Origin: Congregibacter variabilis
Lineage (GTDB): Bacteria > Pseudomonadota > Gammaproteobacteria > Pseudomonadales > Halieaceae
NCBI RefSeq assembly: GCF_045689235.1
Contig: NZ_CP136864.1
Location: 868,001-932,000, forward strand
Reading direction: 5' to 3'
DNA: 64,000 bases
The position numbers and the translations under genes were made by a program. Shown piece after piece: positions 8,910 through 17,960 of the stretch. The notes under the pieces were generated by a model. That model saw nothing but the letters and a program-made list of their open reading frames with translations. It ran no database searches and was not told where the DNA came from. Position 1 is the first letter of the stretch. Every line of letters begins with the position of its first letter.

Positions 8910-10666
8910 AATTCAGCTCCAATGTTCACATGAACCCGCCAGGACCCACCACTTTCGGAAACCGGGTTAGCGATCTCAAAGCGCAAAGCACCTACCGGTG
9001 ACAAGTAGTGAATGCCAATGCCAAGGCCCACCCGGGCATCAAAATCACCGCTATCGAAGGCATCACCAGCGTCCACAAAAACTGCCGCACGCCATTTTTC
9101 AGTCACGTAACGTTGCAGCTCCAAGGACCCGGTTAAAAGTCGAGTGCCGCCAACGATCAGAGATTCATTGGGCTGAGCGCTCGAGAAGCCCTCAGCTGTC
9201 GCTTCGCGACCCACCGATTGATAGGCGAATCCCCGGATGCTTGAATCGCCGCCCGCGAAAAACGCCAGAGACGGAGGAAGTTCCGAAGGTTTGTCTGAGC
9301 TTGTCCATAGCGCTCCAGCCTCCACTCGCCCCACCACACGCCAACGCTCGCCCAGGGTACGCAGCGCGGTGACAGTACCGTAAAAACGCAACAGATCTTC
9401 ATCAGAACCCAGATCAGCAGAGGCCCCTTCCACGCTGTAAAACTGACTTACACCTCGACTGGGATCAACCGCATTGCCTCGACGGTAGCGCGAAGAAACG
9501 CTCGCACCTGCGAGCACAAAACTTGCATCAAAGTCGTCACTAAAGACGCCCCACTGCTCATTGAGGCCACGAAACTGGAGACTTCGCACTATGCCAGCCT
9601 TCGTGCGCTCGCGGCGGACGCGCAGCTCACGCTGCTCGCTCTCCAGATCTCCAAACTCATTGTTCTCCAAACGACCAATCAACTGGAGAACGTCGTTTGC
9701 AGGATCGTCCAGGGGAATACTGTAAGTTACTCTCGCCTGAGGGTTGATCGGCGACCAACGCAAAGCCGTCTCTTGACTGTGTCCCCAACGATTGAGACGG
9801 GGGCTTTGCCAGGTAAGTGATAAGCGCTGCCTTGTATCGGTGCTGAAGCCAACCCCAAGCTCATAGCTGTGACGTGATGCGGTACTAAGGGCAACGCGTA
9901 TGGGCACATCGGGGTAGACTCGTTCCGGAAGCTGCGGCAGCACGGTGACGCTGCCAAAGTAGCCAAGACGGAGTAGTCGCTGACGAAGCTCAAGCAACAA
10001 TTTTTGCTCATACGGGGCACCCGGTTCAAAGGGTAGCAAGCGATTTAGCAGGTCTCGATCCAGAATGGATTCATCGATGGAGACCGCCCCAAACCGGTAC
10101 CGTCGTCCGGCATCAAACACCAACGACAAAGCCGCCTGCCTCTTACCTACATCCACGGCTACCCGACTCTCGGGAAAATCGGCATCAAAGTATCCACGAC
10201 GGCGAGCCAGCTGCAGAAGTTCCTGCTTGAGGACCTCATAGCGCCCGTGATGTACCCGGTCGCCGAGTTTTGGGGTCTGCGCGTCCATGAGTGCCGTGAG
10301 GCTCTGATCCTCCTGGCCCTCCCCCAAAATTCGCACAGAGACCGCGGTGTATGTGAGAGGCTCTCCAGGCTGCACATTAATCGTAGCCGCCCAAGGACGT
10401 TTCGTGCGATCCACTTGCAGCTCAATAACAGGGTCATAGAAACCCAAAGCCTCAAGAGCCTCTGCGGTAAGCCTGGGTGCGGTGTTTATAAACTGCTCGG
10501 CTGTGGCGTTTTCTTTGGGTGATTCACCCAGATAGGCGCGAATATTCTCTCTCGCTTCTTTCCCTACGCCCTCGATGCCATAGCGCAAGCCCTCGGCATG
10601 CGAGAGCTGGGCAGACACAGCAGTCAGAACCAGAACGACAGAAACAGCGGCGAAGATCTTTAACAT
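8906..10666 (-). CDS. tamA: Outer-membrane translocation and assembly module TamA (Omp85 family)
   Basis: 586 residues, typical size. Signal peptide (about 1-24, ending LSHA), then POTRA domains (about 30-270; the first begins LRYGIEGVGKEARENIRAYL) and a C-terminal 16-strand barrel with the Omp85 features GGDSSIRGF (lid-lock type loop) and a terminal strand ending in Phe (VHVNIGAEF). TamA sits in the outer membrane and partners TamB. The gene is 9 bp downstream of a methyltransferase gene and overlaps tamB, so the order is methyltransferase-tamA-tamB-ydjM-like. Confidence 0.93.
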   Translation of the reverse strand: MLKIFAAVSVVLVLTAVSAQLSHAEGLRYGIEGVGKEARENIRAYLGESPKENATAEQFINTAPRLTAEALEALGFYDPVIELQVDRTKRPWAATINVQPGEPLTYTAVSVRILGEGQEDQSLTALMDAQTPKLGDRVHHGRYEVLKQELLQLARRRGYFDADFPESRVAVDVGKRQAALSLVFDAGRRYRFGAVSIDESILDRDLLNRLLPFEPGAPYEQKLLLELRQRLLRLGYFGSVTVLPQLPERVYPDVPIRVALSTASRHSYELGVGFSTDTRQRLSLTWQSPRLNRWGHSQETALRWSPINPQARVTYSIPLDDPANDVLQLIGRLENNEFGDLESEQRELRVRRERTKAGIVRSLQFRGLNEQWGVFSDDFDASFVLAGASVSSRYRRGNAVDPSRGVSQFYSVEGASADLGSDEDLLRFYGTVTALRTLGERWRVVGRVEAGALWTSSDKPSELPPSLAFFAGGDSSIRGFAYQSVGREATAEGFSSAQPNESLIVGGTRLLTGSLELQRYVTEKWRAAVFVDAGDAFDSGDFDARVGLGIGIHYLSPVGALRFEIANPVSESGGSWRVHVNIGAEF

Positions 10667-10675
10667 TCGCTGGCT

Positions 10676-11296
10676 TCAACCGAGCCTCGCACTGCCCCAG
10701 ACATTAAAGCCTGCAAAGCGCGGCGTACCCGGCAGATACATGCTTTCCTGGTCGTCACTGTGAAAACCACCCTCCACCAGCAAAGCAGGAATATCCCGGT
10801 TAAGGTGGCAGCCCCCCGCGATAGCGCCCCAGGGACGGTCAAGGCGATTTTGCCAGCGGCGCACGCCCTCATCAGGTGCCCTGCCGTGCTCGGCGTAATG
10901 CAAAGTGCCGCCCGGACGCAGCACCCGGGCCATACCCTCAAGTGCGGCAACAGGATCTGGAATGGTACAGAGACTGAACGTCATGACGATTGTGTCTACG
11001 CTATCGTCTGCCAAGGGGATCTGCTCTCCCGGCAAGCCAATAAACTCAATCGGAAAGCTTAGATTTTTGGCACGAGCCTGGGCAAGCTCCCAGGACGCCT
11101 CCGAAGGATCCAGTCCGATCAGCTTGTCGACCTTGTCACTATCGTAGTAAGGAAGATTAAGTCCGGTGCCGATGCCTATTTCAAGCACCGTACCGGCTGC
11201 TCGCGGAACAATCTTCTCTCGCTGTTTCATAATGGGCTTGCTCCCGCAGGCACAGTTAATGAAACGCGGAAGCACGTGCCGATCGTAAAAACCCAT
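10676..11296 (-). CDS. Class I SAM-dependent methyltransferase
   Basis: 206 residues from the ATG at 11296 (MGFYDRHVLPR); the frame extends to 11392 but the added part looks unstructured. The Rossmann methyltransferase motifs are clear: motif I VLEIGIGTGLNLP, the acidic residue at IGLDPS, motif II around DDSVDTIVMTFSLCTIPD, and RVLRPGGTLHYAEHG. The CACGSKPI stretch before motif I and the C-terminal YLPGTPRFAGFN are typical of the METTL7-like subgroup. The substrate is unknown. It lies 9 bp upstream of tamA; the spacing suggests co-transcription but not necessarily a shared function. Confidence 0.8.
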   Translation of the reverse strand: MGFYDRHVLPRFINCACGSKPIMKQREKIVPRAAGTVLEIGIGTGLNLPYYDSDKVDKLIGLDPSEASWELAQARAKNLSFPIEFIGLPGEQIPLADDSVDTIVMTFSLCTIPDPVAALEGMARVLRPGGTLHYAEHGRAPDEGVRRWQNRLDRPWGAIAGGCHLNRDIPALLVEGGFHSDDQESMYLPGTPRFAGFNVWGSARLG

Positions 11297-11462
11297 AACC
11301 ACCGTCCAGTGTGAAGAATTTCTGTCTGTGGACGCATTATAAGCAGCCAATGGCCCAGGTTGCGCACGGCAGAGCAAGTATTCATTGGGCATAAATAGAA
11401 CCTCGACAGGAACGCACGCATGTAGCAGGATTCGTCCTCAGCTAAGAAGGCCCAGACGCACC

Positions 11463-11957
11463 ATGAATCTTCATATCATTACCACCGGCGGCACCATCGA
11501 CAAAATTTACTTCGATGCCAAGAGCGACTACCAGGTCGGCGAACCGGTTATTGGCGAGTTGCTTGACAGCATGGGAGCCCAGTTCCCCTACACGGTGGAG
11601 TCCGCCATGCGCAAAGACAGCCTGGAACTAACAGATGAGGACCGAGCGCTGATTCGCGAAAGCGCCGAACGCTGCGCCGAACAGCAGGTGCTGATAACCC
11701 ATGGCACCGACGGCATGGTCCAGACGGGCAAAGCGCTAAAAGGTATCGAGGGAAAGACCATCGTACTTACCGGGGCCCTGCAGCCAGCGGCTTTTAAGGG
11801 CTCGGATGCCATTTTCAACATTGGTTGTGCCCTGGGCGCCCTGCAGGCCGCCTCCCCCGGCGTCTATATCAGCATGAACGGCCAGCTCTTTGAGATTGAC
11901 AATGTGCATAAGAATCTCGAAAAGAATCGCTTCGAGACTATCGACGGAAAAGACTAG
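11463..11957 (+). CDS. Short asparaginase-like protein (N-terminal domain only)
   Basis: 164 residues from the ATG at 11463; the upstream in-frame extension to 11385 has no similarity. It has both asparaginase active-site motifs, TTGGTID near the N-terminus and THGTDGM in the middle, plus VLTGALQPAAFKGSDA, but it stops where the C-terminal domain of type I/II asparaginases (about 330 residues) would begin. Short stand-alone forms are seen in other proteobacteria, so this is probably a real subfamily and not a truncation. Whether it hydrolyses asparagine is unknown. Its 3' end overlaps the convergent thiolase-like gene by 4 bp. Confidence 0.75.
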   Translation: MNLHIITTGGTIDKIYFDAKSDYQVGEPVIGELLDSMGAQFPYTVESAMRKDSLELTDEDRALIRESAERCAEQQVLITHGTDGMVQTGKALKGIEGKTIVLTGALQPAAFKGSDAIFNIGCALGALQAASPGVYISMNGQLFEIDNVHKNLEKNRFETIDGKD

Positions 11958-13483
11958 CCATAATTGCTTCCCTGGAAGCGAAAGTGGTTTAAACCGTCTT
12001 CATGCCTGACGACGGCTTCTTGTCCTACACAGTTACCGTCAACAAGCGCCTGCATCAGTTGCGCATCCTTACTCAACGCAACACAACGCCGCCCGTCATC
12101 GAGTCGACCGATGGCAATAGCGCGGTCGGGCTCATCTGCGGAATAACAGACCGTATGCGCCTCAAGCACAAAACGTCCACTGCCCTGATCTGCCAAGTCC
12201 GGTATGGCAAGCGCGTCGATACCCGCCTGCATTGAAGTATCGCTGCGCGGCTTCCAGGCCTGCTCTGGCGGCTGCCGCGCATAGACACCCACCGAGTGTT
12301 TCGTCAGATATCCTCCGTTTGCCCATACCAGGCCCGCCCCATTGTCTGTGTTGCGCAGACAGTCAACCATCGAAGCAATAGCATGCAGGCTGTAGTTATT
12401 ACCCGGCCCGCCAAACAGACTCAAACCACCAGTGACCGTCACACCACGAGCGTCATCAGGCTCAATGCCCAGAGCATCGCAACCGGCCTGCACCGCCGAC
12501 GGAAAGCAGCTATACAAATCAAAGTGTGTAAGCGCATCGGTATCCAGACCGCTTTGCGTCAACGCTGCCGAGCAGGCAGCGTTCAGCGCTGGAGACTCAT
12601 GCAGATTTGCGCGCTGACTAAGAAACCAGGAGTCGTGAGCACTTGCCACTCCACGAAGATAGATCCATTTATCAGGGTCGACACCAAGTTCCCGCGCCTT
12701 GCCCACCGTCGTCAACACCACCGCAGCGGCCTGATCTACAGCAATAATCGCATTCATAACCTTCGTGTAGGGATAGCTGATCATTCGGTTGCCTGACGCC
12801 GTGGACAACACCTCCTCCGGTGACAACTGGCGATTTTTCCAGGCATAGGGGTTCTCCGCGGCGCATCGACTCATAGCCGAGAGCAAATTGCCCAAGCGAG
12901 CCTGATGCTCTGCGGTAGAAAGTCCTTTTGCATGAGCCTGCGCCGACTCGAACAAGGGATAGGCATTAATGGGTTCATAAAGACCGTGGGCCTGCTCTGT
13001 AGCGGCGGTCATAACCGGAGTTTCACCAACCTGAATCGCAGTGTTTTCAAGCCCCGTGGCCCAGTCGGGAAACCCCTCACCGGAACGCACCGCGCCCAAA
13101 AAAGTCGCCAGGAGCTCAACGCCGCAAAGCAAAGTTACTGCTCCGTCGCCTTGAGAAAGCCGTCCGGCGAACTCATTGAGCAGTTGCTGTGGCAAGTTTC
13201 CACCCACGTCCGAGGTGTACTGGGTGGCCTTCAGACCCAATCGCTCAGCAAGCGCCGCCCCCGGATTGATCGGCATGGCCTCTGCCAGACCCGGCACCTG
13301 ATTCATCAAAAAGGGAATGTGAACGATACTGTCCACCGCGTTTATGACACGATCCGAGGCCGTATCCGAAAGCGCCTTGGTAGCTACCGCCTGAAGCGCA
13401 TCGACGGGGGAGCGATCAACATCACGCTCGCGCCATACAGATTGCCCGACGCCGATAATGATTGGCTGCAAATCGTGATTCAT
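11954..13483 (-). CDS. Thiolase-like protein (acetyl-CoA acetyltransferase / SCP2-thiolase family)
   Basis: 509 residues. The N-terminal thiolase fold is recognisable from PIIIGVGQSVWRERD and the dimer and loop region GGNLPQQLLNEF, and the C-terminal half has GGLSLFGGPGNNYSLHAIA, matching the His-containing thiolase loop. The usual nucleophilic Cys (NxxCxSG) is absent: that position reads as TSDVGGNLPQQ, and the C-terminal CxG loop reads NGGYLTKHS. This ~500-residue SCP2-thiolase-like subfamily commonly looks like this, so its reaction may differ from ordinary thiolysis. A role in CoA-ester metabolism is inferred. It is monocistronic here, facing the asparaginase-like gene. Confidence 0.75.
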   Translation of the reverse strand: MNHDLQPIIIGVGQSVWRERDVDRSPVDALQAVATKALSDTASDRVINAVDSIVHIPFLMNQVPGLAEAMPINPGAALAERLGLKATQYTSDVGGNLPQQLLNEFAGRLSQGDGAVTLLCGVELLATFLGAVRSGEGFPDWATGLENTAIQVGETPVMTAATEQAHGLYEPINAYPLFESAQAHAKGLSTAEHQARLGNLLSAMSRCAAENPYAWKNRQLSPEEVLSTASGNRMISYPYTKVMNAIIAVDQAAAVVLTTVGKARELGVDPDKWIYLRGVASAHDSWFLSQRANLHESPALNAACSAALTQSGLDTDALTHFDLYSCFPSAVQAGCDALGIEPDDARGVTVTGGLSLFGGPGNNYSLHAIASMVDCLRNTDNGAGLVWANGGYLTKHSVGVYARQPPEQAWKPRSDTSMQAGIDALAIPDLADQGSGRFVLEAHTVCYSADEPDRAIAIGRLDDGRRCVALSKDAQLMQALVDGNCVGQEAVVRHEDGLNHFRFQGSNYG

Positions 13484-13582
13484 AGCAGTAACTCCAGTAC
13501 TTTAAAGCGCGGCTTTATAACACAGGGCTATGGGAAACGCAGTGTGGTTGCCTACCTCCGAAGGGCAGTAAACTTCCCAGTC

Positions 13583-14503
13583 ATGACTCCAGTAACGAAC
13601 ACCCAAAAGCGACTCGTTGAAACAGGCACTGCACTCACAAAGCCACTCGCGTTGGCGGTGATAGTGCTAAGTGGCGTCTCTCCCAGTCCAGCGGTGCAGG
13701 CCTGGGGCGCTATGGGCCATGAAATTGCCGCCGAGCTTGCGAGCCCATATCTCAGCGCGCATACCCAGCAAGAATTAAAAGCACTACTAGGCAACGAATC
13801 GCTGGCCAGCGCCTCTACCTGGGCCGATCGCATGCGCAAGGATCCTTCCTGGTTCTGGCAAAAAGAAGCTGGACCCTATCACTACGTAACGGTGCCCCGG
13901 GGACGTGTCTACGCCGATGTCGGGCCTCCCGCTCAAGGTGATGCCGCCACGGCGCTAGCGCAATTTGCCCGGGACCTGCGCGATACGTCCGTCTCTCGAG
14001 CGCGCAAACAGCTTGCTGTGCGTTTCGCCGTGCACATCATTCAAGACTTACAGCAGCCCCTGCATGTGGGCAATGGACTGGATCGCGGAGGCAATCAGCT
14101 TATGGTCGAATTTCTTGGCGAGACATCCAATCTCCACAGGGTATGGGATCGTCAGATCTTTGAAACCACCGGACGCAGCCAGGAACAATGGTTGGACTAC
14201 TTCAAAAGCAGCGACTTAGTCAGGCCTCCCTCAGAGCAAGAGGCCGAACCCCACCTTTGGATTGCCCAGAGCGCCGCCTTGCGTGAGTCCCTGTATCCGG
14301 CTCCGACAATCATCGGTAAAGACTACGTTCGGCGAAAACTTCCCATGGCCGAAAAACAACTGGCGCTCGCGGGTATTCGCACAGCGGCATGGCTCAACGC
14401 GATTTTTGACAACAGCGCTGCCGGCAGGCCTCCACGGTCCACAGAACCAGCCCCTTTGGCCGACAAAAAAATGTCTTGGTGGCAACGAATCTTCAGGGAG
14501 TAG
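13583..14503 (+). CDS. Secreted S1/P1-type nuclease
   Basis: 306 residues from the ATG at 13583. The frame is open back to 12905, but that part lies antisense inside the thiolase-like gene. The signal peptide ends at VQA and the mature protein starts WGAMGHEIAA; in S1/P1 nucleases this N-terminal Trp and the following His bind the zinc cluster. Other ligands are visible in WADRM, GPYHYVTV, IIQDLQQPLHVG, DRGGN and NLHRVWD. These enzymes cut single-stranded DNA/RNA and remove 3' phosphates, so a nutrient-scavenging role outside the cytoplasm is likely. It ends 3 bp from the convergent dienelactone-hydrolase gene. Confidence 0.88.
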   Translation: MTPVTNTQKRLVETGTALTKPLALAVIVLSGVSPSPAVQAWGAMGHEIAAELASPYLSAHTQQELKALLGNESLASASTWADRMRKDPSWFWQKEAGPYHYVTVPRGRVYADVGPPAQGDAATALAQFARDLRDTSVSRARKQLAVRFAVHIIQDLQQPLHVGNGLDRGGNQLMVEFLGETSNLHRVWDRQIFETTGRSQEQWLDYFKSSDLVRPPSEQEAEPHLWIAQSAALRESLYPAPTIIGKDYVRRKLPMAEKQLALAGIRTAAWLNAIFDNSAAGRPPRSTEPAPLADKKMSWWQRIFRE

Positions 14504-14506
14504 AAC

Positions 14507-15229
14507 TTACTCGCGAAACAGTTCCTGCAGGAAGTTCGCGATGGACACAGTCGCGCGGGAATCGGCCACGGGACTGTAAACGGTGCCGCTCTGGGGATCA
14601 TTGGCCTGAGGATTGGTGAACGCATGCTGGGTTCCTCCATAGGCATGAATCTGCCAATCCGCACCAGCTGCGCTTAGTTCCGTTGCCAGAGCCAGCATAC
14701 TGGGGGGATCAGCCATAGGGTCATCATATCCGTGAAGGCAGAGGACTTTGGCATTGATTCCAACACCGCGCGTATTTTCGGCGGGCATAAACAAGCCATG
14801 GATCGATATCACCCCGGCAATTTCTGTACCGACCCGCGCAAGGTCCAGCGCACAGAGCCCACCGAAGCAGTAACCCATCGCGGCACATCGCGCCGCATCA
14901 ACCGACTCAAGCCCCTGAACGACGGCCAGCCCCGCCTGCATACGCGCCTGCAATTCCTCACGATTCTCCACCAGCGGGGTCATCAAAGCCGCGTTTTCTT
15001 CGGCCGATGTACCGCGAACGCCCTTGCCATACATATCTATGGCCACCCCCACATATCCCTGCTGGGCCAGCCACTTTGCCTTACCTTCTTCAAATTCACT
15101 GCGTCCACCCCAGGCATGCCCCACCATGACTCCCGGGCGCGGGCTGGAATGTTCGTCATCCCAGGCTACAAATGCCTGATGAGTCGCACCGGATACCTCG
15201 TAATCGATATACATTTCCTGCATGGCCAT
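14507..15229 (-). CDS. Dienelactone hydrolase family protein
   Basis: 240 residues with no signal peptide, so cytoplasmic. The alpha/beta-hydrolase nucleophile elbow is AMGYCFGGLC, with Cys as nucleophile as in true dienelactone hydrolases. The catalytic Asp lies in LHGYDDPMA and the His in YGGTQHAFTNP. VGHAWGGRSEFEEGKA near the N-terminus is also typical. Classical members open dienelactones in the degradation of chloroaromatics, but most homologues have unknown substrates and no catechol-pathway genes are nearby. The start at 15229 has a GAGG about 9 bp upstream. Confidence 0.85.
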   Translation of the reverse strand: MAMQEMYIDYEVSGATHQAFVAWDDEHSSPRPGVMVGHAWGGRSEFEEGKAKWLAQQGYVGVAIDMYGKGVRGTSAEENAALMTPLVENREELQARMQAGLAVVQGLESVDAARCAAMGYCFGGLCALDLARVGTEIAGVISIHGLFMPAENTRGVGINAKVLCLHGYDDPMADPPSMLALATELSAAGADWQIHAYGGTQHAFTNPQANDPQSGTVYSPVADSRATVSIANFLQELFRE

Positions 15230-15268
15230 CAGATTCGGTCCTCGTAAATTAGAAATTCTTCGTGTAAG

Positions 15269-17242
15269 TCAGAGTTCGTCGTTAAGGCTGCATGTAACGC
15301 GCAACATGCCGCGTCCCTCATGTCGCATGAGACCGTGAAGCTCAATACCACTGTCACCGTGATACAGGTCCAACAAATAATCCAGCACGTCTTCGCTGAT
15401 ACGCTGTCCCGGCACCAAAACCGGTATCCCGGGTGGATAGGGAACCACCTGATCTGCGCTGGTTCTGCCGATGAGGGACCTATTGATGCCGTGGCTCTCG
15501 TCGCTCAAAGGCAAGTCCTCGCTGGGGCCAAAATAAGCCTCGCGCGGTGGTATCACAATATCGCCGATGGCAGGCAAAACACTGGGGGCCTGCGCAGGCG
15601 TCGGTTTCTGTGGAAGCTCTCTGGCCAAACTGCGTAAGGCTTTAAGCAAACGCAGAACTTTGCTTTGGGTGGTCCCCAAAGTGACCAACACCGATAGCGT
15701 GTTGTGCGTAATCTTTTCAACCTGAATAGAGTGCTTCTCATACAGAGACTTTTGCAACTCTCGCGCGCTACAACCTGCACGACTCACATCAATTGTCAGC
15801 TTGGTCGGATCCAGTCGCACGCTGTCTCCTTGCAAAGATGCCGGCAACATATCTTCAAGCCCAAGAACTCTGAAGCGATCGGTCTCAGCAATACCGCTGC
15901 GCAGTTCCCGGGCATGCACTATGCATCGCTCTAGTCGCGTAAAACCCTCCATACTCATCTGCTTACGGGCGACATCCAGGCTTGCAATCAAGCCGTATTG
16001 CGGACTCGTGGAGGTATGCATGTTCAAATGCTCGCGGAAGCGGCTCTCGTTAAACTCCGGATCCGCCACATGAATCATACTGGCCTGAGAAAAAGCCGAG
16101 AGCATCTTGTGCGTACTTTGCGTGACGTAGTCTGCACCGCTTTCAAGGGCGCAAGGGCGTAAATCCGGATGAAAGTAACCATGCGCATACCAGGCTTCAT
16201 CCACCAGAACTTTCAGTCCTGCATCGTGCGCACGACGAATAATAGGTTCGAGGTCATAGTAAAAGCCGTCATAGCTGCAGGATGTCAGCACAAGCAATCG
16301 AGCATCCGGATGAGCGTCGATGGCGTCATTAATCGTCTGCTTACTCACCGGGCCATAGAGCCCAAAGACTTCGTTCACACTTGCTGGCAGATAGATCGGA
16401 TCTACCCCCGACATGATCGCTGCATGATGCACTGACTTATGGCAGGCTTGATCCACCAGCATTTTGCCGCTGCTGCCCAGTACGTGCTGCACAATGACCT
16501 TGTTGGCCGTCGACGTACCATTGGTCACAAAAAAGGTGTGCTTCGCCCCGAAGGCATCGGCTGCAAGATCCTGCGCGGCGTGAATAACATGCGAGGGATC
16601 CAGCAATGAGTCCAACTCCTGGACCGAAACAGAAAGGTCGGCGTTAAAAACGTGCTCGCCCATCATGCGATAGAAATCAGCCACCCAGGGGCTTTCTCGC
16701 AAGCCATCTCCGCTGGAGTGTCCCGGTGTGTGCCAGGCATCTCTTGCACCTTCAATATACTCACGCAAAGTATCGGCGAAGGGCGTACTGGCGCGTTTCG
16801 CAATAGCGCGGCGCAAACGCCTGAGCAAAATTTCGGCCCGGGTATCGTCGCGATCAACCACAGCCGCATTATCGTCCGCCGGAGCCTGACCCGAAGACGC
16901 CGCAATAAAAACATCCAACTCGCTGCGAACAGCGCGCAACTGAGAAACGACGACGTTGACGTCAGGCACGCTGGCTGCATCAAGTACGACGCATTGCAGG
17001 GCGCCGTCGATCCGCGCCTGCTCCATCAGCAAATCAGGTGTATCAAGCCCCGATATACTCAGCTCACAGCAGCGGTTCTCTGCTTCTGCACGCGCCTCAA
17101 GTTCGCTTAGGCGCTGGCAAAGAGAGTCCCTCCATTGACTGTCTGCACTGACGATAATCGCCTGGCAATGAGGCAAAGCGTGCTCAGGCACCGTCGACTC
17201 CTGGCTCTGGGGAATCGGTTTGAACATAAGCGTCAGGATCAA
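15269..17242 (-). CDS. Orn/Lys/Arg decarboxylase family protein (PLP, fold type I)
   Basis: 657 residues. The N-terminal ~130 residues form a response-regulator-like wing domain, followed by the PLP domain with TNGTSTANKVI, VDEAWYAHGYF and the Schiff-base Lys379 in STHKMLSAF, and a C-terminal domain with PYPPGIPVLVPGQ. It decarboxylates arginine, lysine or ornithine, feeding polyamines or acid resistance; substrate specificity is not decidable here. It is shorter than the E. coli inducible enzymes (about 715-755). The start is uncertain: a GTG at 17191 would overlap the upstream acyltransferase stop by only 8 bp, whereas the start given here overlaps by 59 bp. Confidence 0.85.
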   Translation of the reverse strand: MILTLMFKPIPQSQESTVPEHALPHCQAIIVSADSQWRDSLCQRLSELEARAEAENRCCELSISGLDTPDLLMEQARIDGALQCVVLDAASVPDVNVVVSQLRAVRSELDVFIAASSGQAPADDNAAVVDRDDTRAEILLRRLRRAIAKRASTPFADTLREYIEGARDAWHTPGHSSGDGLRESPWVADFYRMMGEHVFNADLSVSVQELDSLLDPSHVIHAAQDLAADAFGAKHTFFVTNGTSTANKVIVQHVLGSSGKMLVDQACHKSVHHAAIMSGVDPIYLPASVNEVFGLYGPVSKQTINDAIDAHPDARLLVLTSCSYDGFYYDLEPIIRRAHDAGLKVLVDEAWYAHGYFHPDLRPCALESGADYVTQSTHKMLSAFSQASMIHVADPEFNESRFREHLNMHTSTSPQYGLIASLDVARKQMSMEGFTRLERCIVHARELRSGIAETDRFRVLGLEDMLPASLQGDSVRLDPTKLTIDVSRAGCSARELQKSLYEKHSIQVEKITHNTLSVLVTLGTTQSKVLRLLKALRSLARELPQKPTPAQAPSVLPAIGDIVIPPREAYFGPSEDLPLSDESHGINRSLIGRTSADQVVPYPPGIPVLVPGQRISEDVLDYLLDLYHGDSGIELHGLMRHEGRGMLRVTCSLNDEL

Positions 17243-17960
17243 TACGGCGCATCTCGGCTTCGATCCAGGTCTCGACTTGCCTCATCAGGGCCTCCGGATC
17301 CCCTCCGGAAGCGGGAATCGGTGTACCTATAGAGACATCAATTCTTCCGGGAATAAAAGAAAACGATCGCCGGGGCCAGCACTGACCGGAGCTCACCGCA
17401 ATCGGTATTAACAGCGCATCGGTTGCCACTGCTAGTCGGCTCGCACCACTTTTATAGTTGCCCTGCCCCCCACGCTCACTGCGCGTACCCTCAGGAAACA
17501 TGATGATCCACCGCCCGCGGTCCATGAGCTTTACACCATACTGGGCCACTTTGTTCCAGGCCTCAGAACGCTTACTCCGGTCAATGGGCACCATTTCCAA
17601 GCGAGCCATACACCAACCAAAAATGGGAATACGAAGCAGCTCTTTCTTAAAAACGTAGGCCAGGTTATGGGGCATCATGCTGGGGAAAAAGAAGGTCTCC
17701 CAGGTCGATTGATGCTTTGACACCAAAATCACCCGGCGCATATCGTCTTTGCCAGGCAGGTTTTCTTCACCCGTAAGCCGGTAATCCACTCCGCCGACCC
17801 AACGCGCAGCAACCACAACACCACGAAGCCAGGGTCTGGCAAACCAGCGCCAAAGATTCGCCGACGATAAAAACAAAGAGCACAATATCAAACCAAGCCC
17901 CACCGGAATAATGCTTACCACCATCCACGCGAAGACCAGCACTGAGCGCAGTGTGTTCAT
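17184..17960 (-). CDS. 1-acyl-sn-glycerol-3-phosphate acyltransferase (PlsC family)
   Basis: 258 residues from the ATG at 17960, which overlaps the upstream esterase stop as ATGA; the longer frame to 18074 lies inside the esterase gene. An N-terminal membrane anchor (about 5-33) is followed by the acyltransferase motifs: SKHQSTWE (motif I, HX4D/E type), VPIDRS, FPEGTRSERG (motif III) and LIPIAVSSG. It should add an acyl chain to lysophosphatidate at the inner membrane in phospholipid synthesis. Coupling with an esterase and an amino-acid decarboxylase suggests a lipid-related operon, but a second housekeeping plsC probably exists elsewhere. Confidence 0.85.
   Translation of the reverse strand: MNTLRSVLVFAWMVVSIIPVGLGLILCSLFLSSANLWRWFARPWLRGVVVAARWVGGVDYRLTGEENLPGKDDMRRVILVSKHQSTWETFFFPSMMPHNLAYVFKKELLRIPIFGWCMARLEMVPIDRSKRSEAWNKVAQYGVKLMDRGRWIIMFPEGTRSERGGQGNYKSGASRLAVATDALLIPIAVSSGQCWPRRSFSFIPGRIDVSIGTPIPASGGDPEALMRQVETWIEAEMRRIDPDAYVQTDSPEPGVDGA

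Noticed and set aside
12905..13582. Long in-frame N-terminal extension of the S1/P1 nuclease frame
   Set aside because: It lies antisense inside the thiolase-like gene, has no sensible protein character, and the clear signal peptide starts at 13583.
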